Positions 1 to 9,086 of a stretch of DNA of 64,000 bases are shown here, one piece after another. Origin of the DNA: Bin80 sp965220365 (GTDB lineage: Bacteria > Bacteroidota > Rhodothermia > Rhodothermales > Bin80). The first letter of the stretch is position 1, and every line of letters starts with the position of its first letter. The translations under genes and the position numbers were made by a program. Below the pieces are notes generated by a model, which did no database searches, was not told the origin of the DNA, and saw nothing but the letters and a program-made list of their open reading frames with translations. The stretch is from assembly GCA_965220365.1 (NCBI GenBank), contig OZ244823.1, positions 2,976,001 through 3,040,000 on the forward strand. The letters run 5' to 3'.

Positions 1-270
1 AAATTCCCCTTTTCTGCATCTGGAAAAGCTTCTGCGGCTGGACACACGGATGGTTTCGTAAAGGTGATTTATGATGCGAAGTATGGGGAGCTTCTTGGCT
101 GCCATGTGATCGGCCATGATGCGACGGAGCTCATCGCGGAGGTCGTGACTGCGCGTACGCTTGAAACCACCTATCATGAAATCCTGGATGCGGTTCATCC
201 ACACCCAACCCTTTCCGAGGCCATCATGGAAGCGACGCGTGACGCACTGGGACAGTCCATTAACATTTAG
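1..270 (+). CDS. lpdA: Dihydrolipoyl dehydrogenase, C-terminal fragment
   Basis: The reading frame is open from base 1 and ends in TAG at 268-270, so only the last 89 residues are present. They form the dimerisation domain of the pyridine nucleotide-disulphide oxidoreductase family. The motif HPHPTLSEAIMEA near the end carries the His-Pro-x-Pro and Glu typical of dihydrolipoamide dehydrogenase, the E3 subunit of the 2-oxoacid dehydrogenase complexes, which reoxidises lipoamide with NAD. The FAD- and NAD-binding domains lie outside the window. It converges on the transglutaminase-like gene with about 100 bases between them. Mercuric reductase and glutathione reductase relatives are less likely because of the HPHPT context. 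Confidence 0.9.
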   Translation, partial: KFPFSASGKASAAGHTDGFVKVIYDAKYGELLGCHVIGHDATELIAEVVTARTLETTYHEILDAVHPHPTLSEAIMEATRDALGQSINI

Positions 271-371
271 CATCCCCCCGCTGATTGCTTTGGATCAGGA
301 CGCGGTGAGTTAGTCCTTGAGGTGCCACACCATTGATACGGAGACGCCCCAAAGTTGGCGGGGAAGCAGGA

Positions 372-1232
372 TCAATCCGACTTCTGGCGAGCTATTTCTA
401 CATGGGTAACAAGCTTGGAATCCAACATGCCACTAAATACGCCACGTACCGGAGGAAAATCGCTATAATCCCTCCCGACTGCAACCTGGATATGGCGCTC
501 ATCACAATCTCCATCGTTGACAGGATCCACACCAAACCATCCTGCGCCCGGCAACCAGCATTCAACCCATGCGTGACTCTCACTGCGTCCACTAGCATCG
601 CCGTCCGGTCCAAGGTATCCTGACACGTAACGAGAAGGAATGCCCCAACTCCGCAATATCGAAATCATCACATGAGCATAGTCTTGGCACACGCCCCGAC
701 CACTTTCAAGTATGTGATCTATCGGCGACTGCGCTGTGGTACTCCCGGGCTCGTAAACAAAGGCCACACGTAGTGCCGCTTTGAGTTCTTGAATGCTGTT
801 CAAGGGAGTGTTGCCTTTCTCTATCCCAAACTCCTTCATGAATCGCTTCAGTGTAGCAGATGAGGGCTGGGCGAAGTGGCTGGGCTGGAGCATGATCCAC
901 TGTTCTGGGGCCCGTACGGCAGCTTCGAGCGCGGCCCAGCTTAAGGTGCCGAGAGATTCAGGCAGCGGAGACTCAGGGACCACATCAACCTCAGAAAGTG
1001 CACGGATATGAAGTTCGTCATGTGGGCTGGGACGATCAAAAAAATGCCCTCGGTTACCATAAGGACCGGTAAAAGTAAAGATCGATCCCCCAGGATCAGT
1101 GCTAAGTGAAAAGCTGCGGACCAACTGGCGAAGATTACGCGCAGGTGCCAGAAAAAGCGTAATCACCGATCCAGTCACTGCACTTTCGTACGTAAATTCC
1201 AACTCGTGACGTATTGAGTAACGGGCAGTCAT
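372..1232 (-). CDS. Transglutaminase-like cysteine peptidase-fold protein
   Basis: This 286-residue protein has an N-terminal bacterial transglutaminase beta domain (about 1-90) and a transglutaminase-like core. The expected triad is visible: Cys182 in GVCQDYAH, His220 in ESHAWVE and Asp236 in VDPVND. There is no signal peptide, so it should be cytoplasmic. Its ATG overlaps the alpha-E stop by four bases (1229-1232), making it the last gene of a three-gene operon with the alpha-E and ATP-grasp proteins. This trio is widespread, and a role in making or processing a peptide-like compound has been suggested; the substrate is unknown. Family assignment is firm, function is not. Confidence 0.9.
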   Translation of the reverse strand: MTARYSIRHELEFTYESAVTGSVITLFLAPARNLRQLVRSFSLSTDPGGSIFTFTGPYGNRGHFFDRPSPHDELHIRALSEVDVVPESPLPESLGTLSWAALEAAVRAPEQWIMLQPSHFAQPSSATLKRFMKEFGIEKGNTPLNSIQELKAALRVAFVYEPGSTTAQSPIDHILESGRGVCQDYAHVMISILRSWGIPSRYVSGYLGPDGDASGRSESHAWVECWLPGAGWFGVDPVNDGDCDERHIQVAVGRDYSDFPPVRGVFSGMLDSKLVTHVEIARQKSD

Positions 1233-2194
1233 GACGGTAATCCCTGCTCCAAGGGATAATCTATGTATTCTGCAATAATGAGATCATGAAGTGTCCGGCA
1301 TTCTTCAGCGAAATCTCCCAGGAAATCCTGTTTATCTGTATTCTCCGCGGAAGCCTGCAAGTTTGTCTCAATTGTGGCGGCTAAATGCAGTGCGTGGCGG
1401 TGCGGCGCTCTTCGCGGATACCGTCCACCCGCCGGATCTATGCCCGATAATAAATATTGGACAGACCGGGTCGCGAAACTCAGAGAACGCGGAACCTCAG
1501 GATTGGATATCAAAAATGCCAGTGCACGTCCAGGCTGAATTACCATTGAACATGTTCGGCAGTATGCCTCATAAGCAGCGCACACATCTAGCAGTCCTGC
1601 CCATATTTGAGATTTTTTATTTGAGGGACGGGACCACGCTTGTAACAGGGCTGTCTGGAGCTGCAAGCGTTCGACAAAGCGCCCCAACTCAAGGAATCGC
1701 CATGCATTGTCCCTAGACATCCTAGCTTCAACGACGCCGGATAAATGCCGCAGTCGGTCAACAACCCCTACAGACAGCCTATTGGGCCCTTGGGCCCAAT
1801 ACTCCGTAAAGTCGCAGTTTCGGAGCCATAGAAAACCATCATTGAGACATGTCCAAACCCGGACCGGCAGCCACGGACGAAGCTGTTTAGCATTATCGCG
1901 AGCTTTAGTCCAGCTCTGGATGATGGAGTCTGGATTTTCGGTGTCCTCAACCAGGTGAGCGGCAAGCGCAAAGGCATCGGGAACTAGAAAGGCTTCCGCA
2001 TCGCCAGTTTCCGTGGGAGATATGGGAGGAGGCTGTGCCAGTGCCGCATACAGGAGCTGCCAGCCGTGCGCCAGCACATCAGCGGGCGTATCAACCAGGC
2101 GTGCAAGATGATAGTCCAACAGGCGTGCAGTATGCTCAGCACGCTCGAAATATCGACCCATCCAGTAAAAATCCCCAGCAGCTCTAGCTAGCAT
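1229..2194 (-). CDS. Alpha-E domain protein (DUF403)
   Basis: This 321-residue helical protein starts MLARAAGDFYWMGRYFERAEH, the hallmark opening of the alpha-E (DUF403) family. It is the middle gene of the operon. Its start codon shares base 2194 with the end of the ATP-grasp gene, and its stop overlaps the transglutaminase-like start. The overlaps imply translational coupling and matched amounts of the three proteins. The family has no established biochemical activity. It is nearly always found with the same partners, as a separate gene or fused to the ATP-grasp protein. No signal peptide is seen. Confidence 0.92.
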   Translation of the reverse strand: MLARAAGDFYWMGRYFERAEHTARLLDYHLARLVDTPADVLAHGWQLLYAALAQPPPISPTETGDAEAFLVPDAFALAAHLVEDTENPDSIIQSWTKARDNAKQLRPWLPVRVWTCLNDGFLWLRNCDFTEYWAQGPNRLSVGVVDRLRHLSGVVEARMSRDNAWRFLELGRFVERLQLQTALLQAWSRPSNKKSQIWAGLLDVCAAYEAYCRTCSMVIQPGRALAFLISNPEVPRSLSFATRSVQYLLSGIDPAGGRYPRRAPHRHALHLAATIETNLQASAENTDKQDFLGDFAEECRTLHDLIIAEYIDYPLEQGLPS

Positions 2195-3744
2195 TACGCA
2201 TTCCTTTCTTCTTCGTTAATAACCCATAGGTCCTTGCAACCTCCGCCCTGACTCGAGTTGACGACCAGACTTCCCTGGCGAAGCGCGACACGACAGAGCC
2301 CCCCAGGCGCTATCCAGGTTTCTTTTCTTCCTTGCAGCACAAAAGGGCGAACATCCACATGGCGTGGCACCATCTTTCCGTCAATAAAGCACGGTGCTCG
2401 AGAAAGTGCGAGCGTGGGCTGGGAAATAAAATTCGCCGGATCGGTTCGCAGTCGTTCAGCAAAATCCCTCCTCTCCTTTGCCGATGCATGCGGTCCGACC
2501 AACATCCCATATCCACCGGATCCTCCCACTTCCTTCACAACTAACTTGTCAAGATTTTCCAGTGTATATGTTAGTCCCTCGGTGGTCCGGCACAGGTGCG
2601 TTTCGACATTGGAAAGAATCGGCTCCTCAGAAAGAAAATATCGAATGAGGTCGGGTACATAGGCATAAAGCGCCTTGTCATCAGCCACGCCGGTACCAGG
2701 AGCATTAGCGATTACAACGTTGCCCACCCTGTATGCGTGGAACAGGCCGGGGACTCCCAAGAGGGAATCATTCCGAAAAGTCACTGGATCCAGAAAATCG
2801 TCGTCCACCCTTCGGTAGATTACATCAACTTTCTTGAGCCCAGTGACCGTTCGCATGTACACCAGACCATCATGTACGACCATGTCCCGTCCCTCAACGA
2901 GTTCGGCGCCCATCTCACCCGCGAGAAAGGCATGTTCGTAGTATGCTGAGTTGTACCGGCCGGGAGTCAGCACTGCTATCCGTGGACTCTGTGTCCAGGT
3001 AACGAGTGAAGCCAGTTGGGAATAGAGTTGTCCTGGGTATGGAAGGACCTCCCGCACATTATGCGCCCGGTACAATCGTGGCATTGCCTGCTTTATCGCA
3101 GCACGGCAGGCAAGCATGTAGGAGACGCCGGACGGCACACGGAGATTGTCCTCGAGGACAGCAAATCCATCGCGCGTACGGACTATATCGGTGCCGCAAA
3201 CTGATACATAGACATCGTGGGGAACCTTGGTGCCCAACATCTCCATGCGGTATTGGGGGCATCCCAATACCAATTCGTAGGGCACGATACCGTCGCGTAA
3301 CGAATACCCTTCATGGTAAATATCCTTAAGGAACAGATTGATCGCGCGCAAGCGCTGTCGAAGCCCTTGGTCAATATGATCCCATTCAGAAGCAGTTAGA
3401 ACCCTTGGCACGCAGTCAATGGGAATAATTTGTTCGGTGACTTCTTCTTTACCGATGACCGTGAAGGTGATCCCCTCGTGAAGGAACTGCCGCCGAACGC
3501 CATCCTGAAGCTGCATCAACTGCTCTAGCGTGGCATTGTTAAGCGCCGTACCTAGTCGCTCCGCTACCGTCCGCAACGTCCCATCGTCGTGGAACACCTC
3601 ATCGCGAAAACGGCTTTCTGTCGAATAATGAGAAAACCCTCCTTTGCCAGCAACAGTAGGGCCAGCTACGCTTGGCCTTACGCGATCGAAAGACAGGTGT
3701 GCCGTGGCACTCAAATTATCCGGGGTAGATGTGGTTGCCGTCAC
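2194..3744 (-). CDS. Circularly permuted ATP-grasp type 2 protein
   Basis: This 516-residue protein belongs to the circularly permuted ATP-grasp family (DUF404/DUF407). Recognisable segments are HEGITFTVIG, ERIIPIDCVPR-like sequence near residue 110, VLEDNLRVPSGVSYML near 200, and ENLDKLVVKEVGGSGGYGML near 395, where the lysine and glycine-rich loop should bind ATP. ATP-grasp enzymes join a carboxylate to an amine through an acyl phosphate, so a peptide-bond-forming role is likely. It is the first gene of the operon with the alpha-E and transglutaminase-like proteins; the 327-base gap to metG should hold the promoter. The substrate cannot be read from sequence. Confidence 0.92.
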   Translation of the reverse strand: MTATTSTPDNLSATAHLSFDRVRPSVAGPTVAGKGGFSHYSTESRFRDEVFHDDGTLRTVAERLGTALNNATLEQLMQLQDGVRRQFLHEGITFTVIGKEEVTEQIIPIDCVPRVLTASEWDHIDQGLRQRLRAINLFLKDIYHEGYSLRDGIVPYELVLGCPQYRMEMLGTKVPHDVYVSVCGTDIVRTRDGFAVLEDNLRVPSGVSYMLACRAAIKQAMPRLYRAHNVREVLPYPGQLYSQLASLVTWTQSPRIAVLTPGRYNSAYYEHAFLAGEMGAELVEGRDMVVHDGLVYMRTVTGLKKVDVIYRRVDDDFLDPVTFRNDSLLGVPGLFHAYRVGNVVIANAPGTGVADDKALYAYVPDLIRYFLSEEPILSNVETHLCRTTEGLTYTLENLDKLVVKEVGGSGGYGMLVGPHASAKERRDFAERLRTDPANFISQPTLALSRAPCFIDGKMVPRHVDVRPFVLQGRKETWIAPGGLCRVALRQGSLVVNSSQGGGCKDLWVINEEERNA

Positions 3745-4071
3745 TGGTGTATCCGTTTTCGGTACAAGCCCATATTCTTAGCCAGATTTATTGCAGGCTC
3801 CGGTTCAATATACTACAATTTTGCAGCAGCGGTCACAGTCCGATGCCCTTCCAAAGACCACCCGATACTTGGGCTGGCGTACCCTAATTGCTGCCACTTG
3901 TGGGATTTACACAATCGTAACCGTCGTTGTTCTGAACAAGAGCAGACCGGGTTTGGAATATGACCACATGCAATGAGCCTCTGGTACAGTATGTGTACCG
4001 ACAGCGACCTGTTATTCATCTGGATTCGAGCTTCCTTTCCGATCTTTTAGCCTCCAAGCCCCAGATTGATC
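3745..4071. other. Intergenic region between metG and the ATP-grasp operon
   Basis: No gene is supported here. It lies downstream of metG and upstream of the ATP-grasp gene, both on the minus strand, so it should hold the metG 3' end and the operon promoter. A 61-codon plus-strand frame (3791-3976, TTG start, one hydrophobic stretch) is too weak to call. No convincing hairpin was found. Confidence 0.5.
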
Positions 4072-6162
4072 TCAACAGATAACGGCCCCCTCCTCGCTTC
4101 CTGAAGAAATAAGCGACAGACATCCTTCTCTGTCCTCTCCCATCAAAAGCATTCCCTGACTCTCAAGCCCCATCATCTTCCTGGGTGCCAAATTCGCGAC
4201 CACCACAACGGACTGTCCGATCATTTCCTCTGGTTGAAAATGCTCTGCAACCCCCGCAAGGATCTGACGGGTTTCATAGCCCAGATCTACTTGCAGCTTT
4301 AGCAGTTTTTTGGATTTTGGGACTGGCTCTGCACTGAGTATGCGACCGGTTCGAAGATCTAATTTTGCAAAATCCTCATAGCTGATTGTAGGCTTTGCCT
4401 CCGCATACGGGGGGCCCGATACTGGGTCGGTAGATTCTAATTTTTCGATCTGTGTCTGAATGGTATCGTCCATTACTTTATGAAAGAGGATTTCTTTGAG
4501 ACCAAGTACATGTCCTGCTGGGAGTGGAGAGGAAGCTGCCTCCGACCAACCAATCCCCTCCGAATGATCGGAGTCGGGCAGACTGGATCGAACTCCCTCG
4601 AATCTCAGCATACCTCGAAGTTTTTCCGCCGAAAACGGAAGAACCGGGTCCATCAGTACTGACAATGCTGCCGCAATCTGTAGTGATACATGAACTGTGT
4701 TGGCACACTGGGACCGATCGGTCTTCCGCGTAACCCATGGAACCTGATCGTTGAAGTACTTATTCCCCAGTCTCGCCACATTCATCGTCAAACGCGCCGC
4801 CTCTCGGAACCGAAACCGCTCATAGGCGGCCCCGATCTGCTGCGGATACCCCGCCAATTCTGCAAGAGCCGCCTCATCTGCCGCAGAAGGAGAAGACAGT
4901 GGAGGAACCTTATTGTCAAACTCACGCTCGGCAAATGTCAGGGCACGATTGACAAAGTTGCCTAATATATCCGCCAACTCACTGTTGACGCGCGTCTGAA
5001 AATCTTTCCAGTTGAAATCAGAGTCTTTCGACTCGGGGAGCGTGCTGGTGAGCACATAGCGGAGCAGGTCTGGAGGAAAGTCATTGAGGTACTCGTGCAA
5101 CCATACAGCCCACCCCCGGCTCGTTGATAACTTGCTGCCTTCAATATTCAGAAACTCATTCGCAGGAACCTGATCCGGCACTACATACTCCCCATAGCCC
5201 ATCAGCATTGCGGGAAACATCAGTGTATGGAATACGATATTGTCCTTGCCGATAAAGTGAATCAGTCTGGATTCCTCATCCTGCCAGTAGAGTTTCCATA
5301 GCTCTGGATCACCTTTGCGCTCTGCCCATTCCCGCGTTGATGAGATGTATCCAATCGGTGCATCAAACCATACATAAATCACTTTCCCCTCTGATTTTAC
5401 GCCAACTGCATCCGCAGCTTCCTGCGGTACGGGAACTCCCCAAGGAACATCACGGGTGATTGCCCGGTCACGCAATCCATCCGTAAACCAAGCCCCAATC
5501 TGCCCAAGAACATTCGGTTTCCAATCAGAATGACTGGAAATGTAGTCTTCCAGTCGGCTCTGCCACTGTCCCAAGGGCAAATACCAGTGTGTGGTCGGGC
5601 GCAATTCCGGGACTGCATCGGTCAATGTGCTCCGCGGATTTTTGATCTCCGTGGGGCTGAGTGATGCGCCGCACTTTTCACATTGATCTCCATATGCATC
5701 CTCGTAGCCGCAAATGGGACAGGTGCCATGCACAAAACGGTCTGCGAGGAAAACCTTTGCCTCTGGATCATACAGATGCTCCTCTCGCTTCAGCACGAAC
5801 TCATTTTTCTCAGATAGTCTCCGAAAAAAATCCTGACTGGTATCTGTATGGACCTCACGTGTGGTGCGGCTATAGTTATCGAAACTGATTCCGAATCCCT
5901 TAAAACTATCCTGGATCATGGGATGGTAACGATCAACGACTTCCTGAGGGGTGACCTTCTCCTGCATTGCCTGCATCACGATCGCTACACCATATTCATC
6001 CGATCCACAGACATATACCACATCGCGGCCCTGTAACCTCAGGTAGCGGACATAAATGTCCGCTGGTAGATATGCACCTGCTAGATGCCCGATATGTACC
6101 GGACCATTTGCGTACGGCAACGCGGAAGTCACCAATGTGCGCTGAAAAGATTTGTCCGGCAT
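4072..6162 (-). CDS. metG: Methionyl-tRNA synthetase with C-terminal tRNA-binding domain
   Basis: This 696-residue class I synthetase charges tRNA-Met with methionine. The HIGH signature is at 23-26 and the KMSKS loop appears as KLSTS at 344-348. A zinc knuckle of four cysteines (CPICGYEDAYGDQCEKC) lies in the connective region near residue 145-165. From about residue 590 an EMAP/Trbp111-type OB-fold follows (ISYEDFAKLDLRTGRIL), which gives dimerisation and extra tRNA binding. This long form is common in Bacteroidota and Gammaproteobacteria. It is transcribed away from hisB, with about 130 bases between starts that must hold both promoters. Confidence 0.97.
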   Translation of the reverse strand: MPDKSFQRTLVTSALPYANGPVHIGHLAGAYLPADIYVRYLRLQGRDVVYVCGSDEYGVAIVMQAMQEKVTPQEVVDRYHPMIQDSFKGFGISFDNYSRTTREVHTDTSQDFFRRLSEKNEFVLKREEHLYDPEAKVFLADRFVHGTCPICGYEDAYGDQCEKCGASLSPTEIKNPRSTLTDAVPELRPTTHWYLPLGQWQSRLEDYISSHSDWKPNVLGQIGAWFTDGLRDRAITRDVPWGVPVPQEAADAVGVKSEGKVIYVWFDAPIGYISSTREWAERKGDPELWKLYWQDEESRLIHFIGKDNIVFHTLMFPAMLMGYGEYVVPDQVPANEFLNIEGSKLSTSRGWAVWLHEYLNDFPPDLLRYVLTSTLPESKDSDFNWKDFQTRVNSELADILGNFVNRALTFAEREFDNKVPPLSSPSAADEAALAELAGYPQQIGAAYERFRFREAARLTMNVARLGNKYFNDQVPWVTRKTDRSQCANTVHVSLQIAAALSVLMDPVLPFSAEKLRGMLRFEGVRSSLPDSDHSEGIGWSEAASSPLPAGHVLGLKEILFHKVMDDTIQTQIEKLESTDPVSGPPYAEAKPTISYEDFAKLDLRTGRILSAEPVPKSKKLLKLQVDLGYETRQILAGVAEHFQPEEMIGQSVVVVANLAPRKMMGLESQGMLLMGEDREGCLSLISSGSEEGAVIC

Positions 6163-6291
6163 TGATCGTAAAGGATTGATGTGAGGTTCAACAAAAACTC
6201 ATTGCTGCGGATCCTGACTACAGGAATGAGTACCCACGCGCCAAACCGTATACTTATGCGTACAAGCCGAATTCAACTATATCTGCCAGTG

Positions 6292-6894
6292 ATGGAACCT
6301 GTTACTTCTGATCGGCAAAGTTCGATCACCCGAAAAACCGGGGAGACCGATGTCTCAGTCCAGTTCAACCTTGATGGAACTGGTGATTACAAAAACCAGA
6401 CGGGGGTTGGGTTTCTGGATCATATGTTGGATCTCTTCGCAAAACACGGTCAATTTGATCTGAAAACCAAGTGCAGCGGAGATCTTGATGTTGACGAACA
6501 CCACACTGTTGAAGACGTTGGGATTTGTCTCGGCCAAGCGCTACGGCAAGCATTAGGTGATAAGTCCCATATCGCGCGCTATGGCCATGCGTACGTGCCG
6601 ATGGACGAAGCACTGGCCCGCACGGTGATTGATCTCTCCGGCCGATTCACACTCTATTTTGAAGGAGAATTTGATCGCCCAACGGTCGGAGATCTTCCAA
6701 CCGAACTTGTTCAGCATTTCTGGTACAGCTTTGCCGAGCATGCACATTGTACCCTGCATATCAGTGTCCTCTACGGCATCAACACGCATCACAAGATTGA
6801 AGCGATCTTCAAATCTGTTGGGCGTGCACTAAGAATCGCCGTACAACAAAGTGAAGATAATTCAAAAATGCCATCAACTAAAGGGATCCTCTAG
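6292..6894 (+). CDS. hisB: Imidazoleglycerol-phosphate dehydratase
   Basis: The enzyme removes water from imidazole glycerol phosphate, the sixth step of histidine synthesis. The conserved metal-binding stretches are present: FLDHMLDLFAKHG, DVDEHHTVEDVG and HHKIEAIFKSVGRALR. The frame stays open upstream to a GTG at 6181, but the ATG at 6292 gives 200 residues, the usual size of the monofunctional enzyme; ATGs at 6226 and 6256 are alternatives. No HisB-N phosphatase domain is fused. It opens a plus-strand his cluster and is followed by proC after 3 bases. Confidence 0.95.
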   Translation: MEPVTSDRQSSITRKTGETDVSVQFNLDGTGDYKNQTGVGFLDHMLDLFAKHGQFDLKTKCSGDLDVDEHHTVEDVGICLGQALRQALGDKSHIARYGHAYVPMDEALARTVIDLSGRFTLYFEGEFDRPTVGDLPTELVQHFWYSFAEHAHCTLHISVLYGINTHHKIEAIFKSVGRALRIAVQQSEDNSKMPSTKGIL

Positions 6895-6897
6895 TCC

Positions 6898-7719
6898 ATG
6901 TCACTTTCCCATCAAACCATAGCTGTCATCGGTGCAGGCAATATCGGCCGTGCCCTCGTTGGAGGGTTGATCTCGGGCAGGCATGTGGATTCATCAAAGA
7001 TTCGCGTAACCCGACGAAATCCAAATGCCCTGGAGATTCTGCATAAAAAACTTCCGGGGGTGTCTGCGGGCGTGGATAACAAAGCAGCCGTCAAAGACGC
7101 CTCCATCGTCGTGTTGGCTGTCAAACCCACAAATTGGCTGGGTGTTGCGGAAGAAATTCGCGAATTCGTAAACCCGAAAACTCTGATTGTTTCTGTACTC
7201 GCCGGGCTCACTACGGACCGGATCGCACAGGAATTCGCAGACCATCAACCGGTTGTCCGTACAATGCCAAACACGCCAATGACGGTATTCAAGGGAGCAA
7301 CTGCCATCTGTGCAGGAGCATCCGCATCTGCCGAACATGTTGGATTAGTTCGGGAAATGTTTGAGGCCGTAGGCAGGGTGGAACGAGTCCCGGAGTATCT
7401 GATGGATGCTGTCACTGGACTCAGCGGCAGTGGCCCGGCATACGTCTACATGCTGATTGAAGCCCTGACCGATGCTGGCGTAAAGCAGGGGCTCCCCCGC
7501 TCAACAGCATTCAGATTGACCAAGCAAACTGTACTTGGGGCAGCGCAACTTGCAGATCAAACTGATAAGCATCCTGCGATCCTGCGTGATGAAGTTACCA
7601 CGCCAGGTGGAACTTCTATCGCCGCGATTGCAGAATTGGAACAGCATGGCTTGCGCACCATGTTCATCCACGCTGTTGCGACTGCAACAGAACGTTCCAA
7701 GGAACTCAGTGGAAATTGA
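6898..7719 (+). CDS. proC: Pyrroline-5-carboxylate reductase
   Basis: This 273-residue protein catalyses the last step of proline synthesis, NAD(P)H reduction of pyrroline-5-carboxylate. The N-terminal Rossmann motif is IAVIGAGNIGRALVGG, followed by VVLAVKP and VRTMPNTP. The C-terminal dimerisation domain carries GSGPAYVYMLIEALTDAG and TTPGGTSIAAI. The family match is end to end. It lies inside the histidine cluster, 3 bases after hisB and 12 before hisH, so it is probably co-transcribed with them. That placement is unusual, because proline and histidine pathways share no intermediate after PRPP and glutamate. Confidence 0.95.
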   Translation: MSLSHQTIAVIGAGNIGRALVGGLISGRHVDSSKIRVTRRNPNALEILHKKLPGVSAGVDNKAAVKDASIVVLAVKPTNWLGVAEEIREFVNPKTLIVSVLAGLTTDRIAQEFADHQPVVRTMPNTPMTVFKGATAICAGASASAEHVGLVREMFEAVGRVERVPEYLMDAVTGLSGSGPAYVYMLIEALTDAGVKQGLPRSTAFRLTKQTVLGAAQLADQTDKHPAILRDEVTTPGGTSIAAIAELEQHGLRTMFIHAVATATERSKELSGN

Positions 7720-7731
7720 TGATTAATCACC

Positions 7732-8343
7732 ATGATTACGATCATCGACTACGGCATCGGGAATCTACATTCCATTGAGAGGGCATTCCAGCATGTTGCC
7801 TCGGGGGTTATTCGGACGGATGCCCCGGAAGCCATTGATCAGGCGGACCGACTTGTACTTCCTGGCGTCGGCGCTTTTGGTGCATGTATCCAGGAAGTAA
7901 GAAAGAGAGGATTGGAACAACCCATTCTGGATGCAATCGCTCGCAAGGTGCCATTCCTGGGGGTTTGTGTGGGGATGCAGATGCTCTTTGAATCCAGTTC
8001 GGAAAAAGGCCAACATGTTGGCTTAGGACTACTGAGAGGGCATGTAGAAGCGTTGAAGCCGCAAGATCCTACTCTGAAAATTCCCCACATGGGATGGAAT
8101 GTTGTTTCGCCGGTCCAGCCCAGCCCACTTCTGCATGATCTACCCGATGGTGCGTGCTGCTACTTTGCACATTCCTTCTATGCAAGCAAGACCGACCCAC
8201 ATGATGTGATTGCCTCTACAGAATACGGAACCACCCTCCCGGTTGTCGTGGGACGAGATAATGTCTACGGGGTACAATTCCACCCGGAAAAGAGTCACAC
8301 GGTAGGTCTTCAAATTTTATCAAATTTTGCCCAACTTGTATGA
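7732..8343 (+). CDS. hisH: Imidazole glycerol phosphate synthase, glutaminase subunit
   Basis: This 203-residue class I glutamine amidotransferase releases ammonia from glutamine and passes it to HisF. The nucleophile is Cys79 in FLGVCVGMQ, with His184 and Glu186 in FHPEKS. The start MITIIDYGIGNL is standard for the family. Its stop codon overlaps the hisA start (ATGA at 8340-8343), which indicates coupled translation. Its partner hisF lies two genes downstream. Confidence 0.96.
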   Translation: MITIIDYGIGNLHSIERAFQHVASGVIRTDAPEAIDQADRLVLPGVGAFGACIQEVRKRGLEQPILDAIARKVPFLGVCVGMQMLFESSSEKGQHVGLGLLRGHVEALKPQDPTLKIPHMGWNVVSPVQPSPLLHDLPDGACCYFAHSFYASKTDPHDVIASTEYGTTLPVVVGRDNVYGVQFHPEKSHTVGLQILSNFAQLV

Positions 8344-9086
8344 TTATTCCGGTACCAGCGATTGACCTCTTGGATGGATGCTGCGTAAGGTTGATGCAGG
8401 GAGCATACGATCAGGTCACCAACTATCATCGTAACCCCTTGACCGTTGCCCAACAATGGGAATCTCAGGGGGCAACACTGCTGCATGTTGTCGACCTTGA
8501 TGCCGCACGGTCTGGAGGGCAGACGCACAATACAGAAACAATTGCTTCGATCGCAAAACACGTATCCATTCCAATCCAAACTGGCGGAGGAATCCGGTCC
8601 AGTGCAGATGTCACCCGTATCCTTGAGAATGGAATCCACCGGGTAATCATCGGTACCGCTGCCATTCAGGATCCTTCACTCGTTCGTGCAATGGTTACAA
8701 AATATGGGTCAGACCGTGTTGCAGTTGGCATAGATGCCAAAGCAGGAGAGGTCCGTGTAAGCGGATGGCTTGAAGGGACTGGAGTCGCTGCTTTTGAGTT
8801 TGCAAAGGAGATGGAACAGCTTGGAATTCGCCGTATTATCTATACCGACATCAGTCGAGACGGTACTATGACCGGCCCCAATCTAAGTGCCTATCGCACT
8901 TTAGGAACGCAGCTTGAATCTGCGAAGCTGATGGCAAGCGGTGGTGTATCTGGGCCGGAAGATTTGGCGGCGTTGAGTGAACTGGAATCCGTCGGCGTAG
9001 ATTCGGTCATCATTGGCAGAGCACTCTATGAAGAGAAATTTTCAGATCACACTCTTTGGCCAGATGGATTGACAAGATGCCCCTAA
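8340..9086 (+). CDS. hisA: Phosphoribosylformimino-AICAR-P isomerase
   Basis: This 248-residue TIM-barrel enzyme opens the ribose ring of ProFAR to PRFAR, the substrate of HisF/HisH. It begins IIPVPAIDLLDGCCVRLMQG with the catalytic aspartate in AIDLLDG. TDISRDGTMTGPN, near residue 175, holds the second catalytic aspartate. The start overlaps the hisH stop by four bases, and the end overlaps the hisF start by ten. The arrangement hisH-hisA-hisF is the usual one for this segment of the pathway. Confidence 0.96.
   Translation: MIIPVPAIDLLDGCCVRLMQGAYDQVTNYHRNPLTVAQQWESQGATLLHVVDLDAARSGGQTHNTETIASIAKHVSIPIQTGGGIRSSADVTRILENGIHRVIIGTAAIQDPSLVRAMVTKYGSDRVAVGIDAKAGEVRVSGWLEGTGVAAFEFAKEMEQLGIRRIIYTDISRDGTMTGPNLSAYRTLGTQLESAKLMASGGVSGPEDLAALSELESVGVDSVIIGRALYEEKFSDHTLWPDGLTRCP

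Noticed and set aside
3791..3976. 61-codon plus-strand frame with a hydrophobic stretch upstream of metG's end
   Set aside because: TTG start, no ribosome site, only one weak hydrophobic segment and no family; chance frame more likely.
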